Below are positions 5,359 through 7,793 of a DNA stretch of 7,793 nucleotides, in pieces (position 1 is the first letter of the stretch; every line of letters begins with the position of its first letter). The position numbers were made by a program, and so were the translations under genes. The notes beneath the pieces are model-generated. The model saw nothing but the letters and a program-made list of their open reading frames with translations. It had not been told where the DNA came from and made no database searches. This stretch comes from an uncultured Lachnospiraceae bacterium (lineage in GTDB: Bacteria > Bacillota > Clostridia > Lachnospirales > Lachnospiraceae). Where the stretch lies: positions 1 to 7,793 of the forward strand of contig CANRMO010000110.1 of NCBI GenBank assembly GCA_947631755.1. The letters are read 5' to 3'.

Positions 5359-7359
5359 TCAGATCCGGAACCCGCTCACTTGCTCCATCAGTTTCCTGGA
5401 CTCCTGTTCCAGCTCTTTTGCGTTCTTTGCCACAATTCCGCTGTCATCATTCACTGACCGGGTATAGTTATCCAGCTCATGCGCGGATTCTGTGATGAGC
5501 CCTGCCTCGCGGACTTGTCTCTCCGCGGTCTTTTTCATTTCCGCCGCTACTGCCTCTGTCCTGCTGACCAGCTCTACCATCTGTCCTACGGACTTATCGG
5601 CTTCCCCGACTGTCTCAAATACTTCGCCAAAAGTCGCCCGGTTCTCAGCGACCAGCTCAGCGCTTGCCTTAACTTCGGACACACTGTCCTCCATCTTCAC
5701 GACCGCCTGGTGCATCGCCTCTTTGATCTCCCCGGTCAGCCTGGAGATATCATCCGCCGCCGAACTGCTATTGGCCGCCAGCTTTCCGATCTGCCCCGCC
5801 ACAATGGCAAAACCTTTTCCGGCGTCCCCGGCGCGGGCGGCCTCGATTGACGCATTCAGAGAGAGAAGGTTTGTCTCCTCCGCCACATTTACGATCATTT
5901 CCACCATGCTGCCAATCTGCTCCATCGTCTCATCTGTCTGCATAATCTGCTCGGAGAGGGAGGAGATACTCTCTTCTATATGTTTCATGCCGCCACTGAC
6001 CTGATCCGCCGCCCGGCGTCCGATCCCGGATATCTCAACCGTCCGGCGCATCATCTTTCCGGCATGTTTCCCCTGTGCAGCCGCCTCCTCAATGACCCTG
6101 GCCAGCTGTCCCATCTGTTCGGACACATGATCCGCCGCACCGGACAATTCATCCGCCAGACCACTCAATGTCTCCATCGCCGCAGTCTGGTTTTTTGAGG
6201 AATCCATCAGTGAACCGGACACCCGGCCATTATCCTCTGACTGGCTCTCCAGCCACTGGGCAATCTGCTTGATATCAGCGATAGTTTTTCGCATCTGCAC
6301 AAGAAAATTCTGTGTGCGCGCGCTCATCACTGCGATTTCGTCACTGCCCCTTACATCGATATTCTGTGAAAAATCCCCGTCCGATACTTTCTGTATCACA
6401 TCAGTAACGCGCTCTACCGGTTTCACCACACGGTTCATCAGATGCAGTGTAACAAAGATCAGTATAAATGCTGCCACCGCCGCTATGATTATCATCACGA
6501 TCTCAAGCCGGTTTAATCCCGCAAGAACATCCGACCGTTTCACGTAACTGACAAGCAGCCAGTCCGTTCCAGGAATTTCATTGATACATGCAAAATATGT
6601 GCCGCCGTCTTTTAGTGTCAGCAGGCCATTTTTCCCGTCAGAGATTGCCTTCCCAATGCTGTTATACAGACCACCGAGATCCGCTGAGCCGAGTGTGGAC
6701 GCTATTTTCTCTTCCTCTGGGTGCGCAATGACAGTCTGGCTCCCCTCTGTGACCAGGAACAACCGGCTGCCCTCCTCATCGATCCTGGAGATAAGTTCCG
6801 ACACATAATCCAGATAAATGTCCACTGCCAGTACCCGCGCGGCCTGCGGATAATCCATCCTGACGCTGGCGCTCACACAGACATCCCCTGTCTTGGAATC
6901 ATAATAGGGTTCTCCGAAAGCGAACTCTTCATTATCTTTCCCGTCCAGATACCAGTCCCGTTCCGTCAAAACCCAGTCATCATCCGGCACCCATCCGGAG
7001 GCATCCAGATAGACTCCGCTGTCATCCCCCATATAGAGCCCTGCCGGGTATGCCGTATTTTTGTCCGCCGACTGTTTCATATATTCAAGTATTTCTTCAT
7101 CACTTGAGAATGTCCCCTCATTGATAGTATTTTTATAGATCTCCAGCTCGCCTAAAATCCGCTCTTTCCACGCATATATATCGCCCACGCAGACCCCGGA
7201 TTCCGCCACAAGCTTATCCTCAGACACTTTGATGATCTCCTTTCGGGACAGAGCAAAAAATGCAATAATGATCACAAAGACAATCGGTATAATGACTGCG
7301 ATCAGTTTCGCGCGTATTCCCATTGATCTTGATGTTTTATGTATTTCTTTTCTCTTCAT
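5359..7359 (-). CDS. Methyl-accepting chemotaxis protein with dCache sensor
   Basis: This membrane chemoreceptor passes ligand signals to CheA/CheW and so steers the flagella. The 666-residue protein runs in order: basic N-terminus, membrane helix (about 17-38), extracellular dCache-type sensor (about 39-282), second membrane helix (about 284-306), HAMP linker (about 307-360) and cytoplasmic signalling coiled coil (about 380-660). The hairpin tip EETNLLSLNASIEAARAG (494-511) is nearly canonical and is followed by KGFAIVAGQIGKLA. N502, E506 and R509 match core residues of the tip. The sensor has R134-D-W136-Y137, Y152-Y-D154 and D180, similar to amino-acid-binding dCache domains. However, the tyrosine expected five residues before the arginine is Trp129. 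No C-terminal CheR-tethering pentapeptide is present. The ATG at 7357-7359 follows AGGAG with a 7-base spacer. I see no flagellar sigma-28 promoter ahead of it. Confidence 0.95.
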   Translation of the reverse strand: MKRKEIHKTSRSMGIRAKLIAVIIPIVFVIIIAFFALSRKEIIKVSEDKLVAESGVCVGDIYAWKERILGELEIYKNTINEGTFSSDEEILEYMKQSADKNTAYPAGLYMGDDSGVYLDASGWVPDDDWVLTERDWYLDGKDNEEFAFGEPYYDSKTGDVCVSASVRMDYPQAARVLAVDIYLDYVSELISRIDEEGSRLFLVTEGSQTVIAHPEEEKIASTLGSADLGGLYNSIGKAISDGKNGLLTLKDGGTYFACINEIPGTDWLLVSYVKRSDVLAGLNRLEIVMIIIAAVAAFILIFVTLHLMNRVVKPVERVTDVIQKVSDGDFSQNIDVRGSDEIAVMSARTQNFLVQMRKTIADIKQIAQWLESQSEDNGRVSGSLMDSSKNQTAAMETLSGLADELSGAADHVSEQMGQLARVIEEAAAQGKHAGKMMRRTVEISGIGRRAADQVSGGMKHIEESISSLSEQIMQTDETMEQIGSMVEMIVNVAEETNLLSLNASIEAARAGDAGKGFAIVAGQIGKLAANSSSAADDISRLTGEIKEAMHQAVVKMEDSVSEVKASAELVAENRATFGEVFETVGEADKSVGQMVELVSRTEAVAAEMKKTAERQVREAGLITESAHELDNYTRSVNDDSGIVAKNAKELEQESRKLMEQVSGFRI

Positions 7360-7446
7360 CTCAATTCTCCTGACTTATAAGTGCTCCAATTAACCAGTTC
7401 TTTTCCTAACAGCTATTTGAGTAATCGTGCAGCATACATTTTTGTA

Positions 7447-7793
7447 CTATTTCCAGTGCGCTTTGTCTTTCCTGCCCTCCACCCGCACCACATCTCTTAT
7501 ATAACGGAATGTCTCTTCTTCGCCTTTATCTCTTAACATAACAAGAAGTTCCTCCAGTTTACGCGAGGTCTCAGCATGCATCCACCGTCTCGCACGGCCC
7601 TTGTCAAAGTAAGCAAACGGTTTTGTCTGGTCGTAATCATCCCCATAATAAATCTTGCTGGCGGCGACACGGTCGCAGAACATTTCAATCAGATATCTCG
7701 TCGGCATTTCCACCGGCTCCTTGCGATTTAATCTGGGGTTATAATCCACCCAATATTCAAAGTGGTGCTTGTTGCGCCCCTGGTGGTGCAGCC
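7447..7793 (-). CDS. DUF5662-like protein (3' part, 5' end beyond the window)
   Basis: The reading frame is open from the window edge to a TAG at 7447-7449, giving the last 115 residues or so. It contains LHHQGRNKHHFEYWVDYNPR, then EMPTRYLIEMFCDRVAAS (about 28-45 of the visible part), and ends in a charged helix-rich tail with LEELLVMLRDKGEEETFRYI. The NKHHFEYW and EMFCDRVAAS pieces are what I associate with DUF5662, a family common in Clostridia. Its function is not established; the conserved histidines suggest possible metal binding, but that is only inference. A GTG at 7747-7749 is in frame but internal, since homologous-looking sequence continues upstream of it. The chemoreceptor gene starts 87 bases after its stop, with no obvious terminator between them. 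Confidence 0.75.
   Translation of the reverse strand, partial: LHHQGRNKHHFEYWVDYNPRLNRKEPVEMPTRYLIEMFCDRVAASKIYYGDDYDQTKPFAYFDKGRARRWMHAETSRKLEELLVMLRDKGEEETFRYIRDVVRVEGRKDKAHWK

Noticed and set aside
5492..6004. Plus-strand open frame of 170 codons within the chemoreceptor gene
   Set aside because: It is the mirror of the conserved signalling domain. Alanine- and serine-rich coiled coils commonly produce such antisense frames.
7360..7446. Search for a sigma-28 flagellar promoter ahead of the chemoreceptor gene
   Set aside because: No TAAA-N15-GCCGATAA-like pair was found, and no convincing sigma-A promoter either.

Overview
The window reads as chromosomal DNA of a Gram-positive anaerobe of the Clostridia, most likely a motile Lachnospiraceae-type organism. 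The clues are a SCIFF ranthipeptide with its radical-SAM maturase (a near-universal clostridial pair), an MreB/Mbl gene directly ahead of a flagellar rod/hook gene (the mbl-flhO order of Bacillus and many clostridia), an oxygen-sensitive NrdG activase, a dCache chemoreceptor, strong GGAGG-type ribosome binding sites and near-consensus sigma-A promoters. Most genes have roughly balanced GC. A patch around 3733-4130 is visibly AT-rich.

Layout. Most genes are on the minus strand and are listed here from low to high coordinate. They are: the 5' part of a FlgF/FlgG-type flagellar gene (1-269, cut by the window edge); an mreB/mbl gene (285-1277) with its own promoter; the SCIFF maturase (1404-2798); the 46-residue SCIFF precursor peptide (2903-3043) with its own promoter; nrdG (3174-3692); and a small three-helix membrane protein (3733-4050). 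Next comes a 513-base stretch (4051-4563) without an intact gene. It holds divergent promoters and a decayed plus-strand transposase C-terminus (4219-4371). An AraC-family regulator follows on the plus strand (4564-5340), ending tail to tail with a methyl-accepting chemotaxis protein on the minus strand (5359-7359). The window closes with the 3' part of a DUF5662-like gene (7447-7793, cut by the edge).

How the parts work together. The clearest functional unit is the RiPP locus. A near-consensus sigma-A promoter drives a short mRNA encoding the six-cysteine peptide, then a strong hairpin, then the SPASM-type radical-SAM enzyme that makes a Cys-to-Thr thioether in it. The hairpin may set the peptide-to-enzyme ratio. 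No transporter or leader peptidase lies beside it. mreB and the flagellar gene form a second unit, linking cell-shape and flagellar functions. nrdG is separated from any visible nrdD. The chemoreceptor adds a second motility-related gene and keeps most, but not all, of the residues used by amino-acid-binding dCache sensors.

The observations most worth a second look are the very short SCIFF gene, easily lost beneath an antisense reading frame; the peptide-enzyme hairpin; the transposase remnant with its Y-R-E signature; the palindrome in the araC-type leader; and start-codon corrections for mreB and the maturase.
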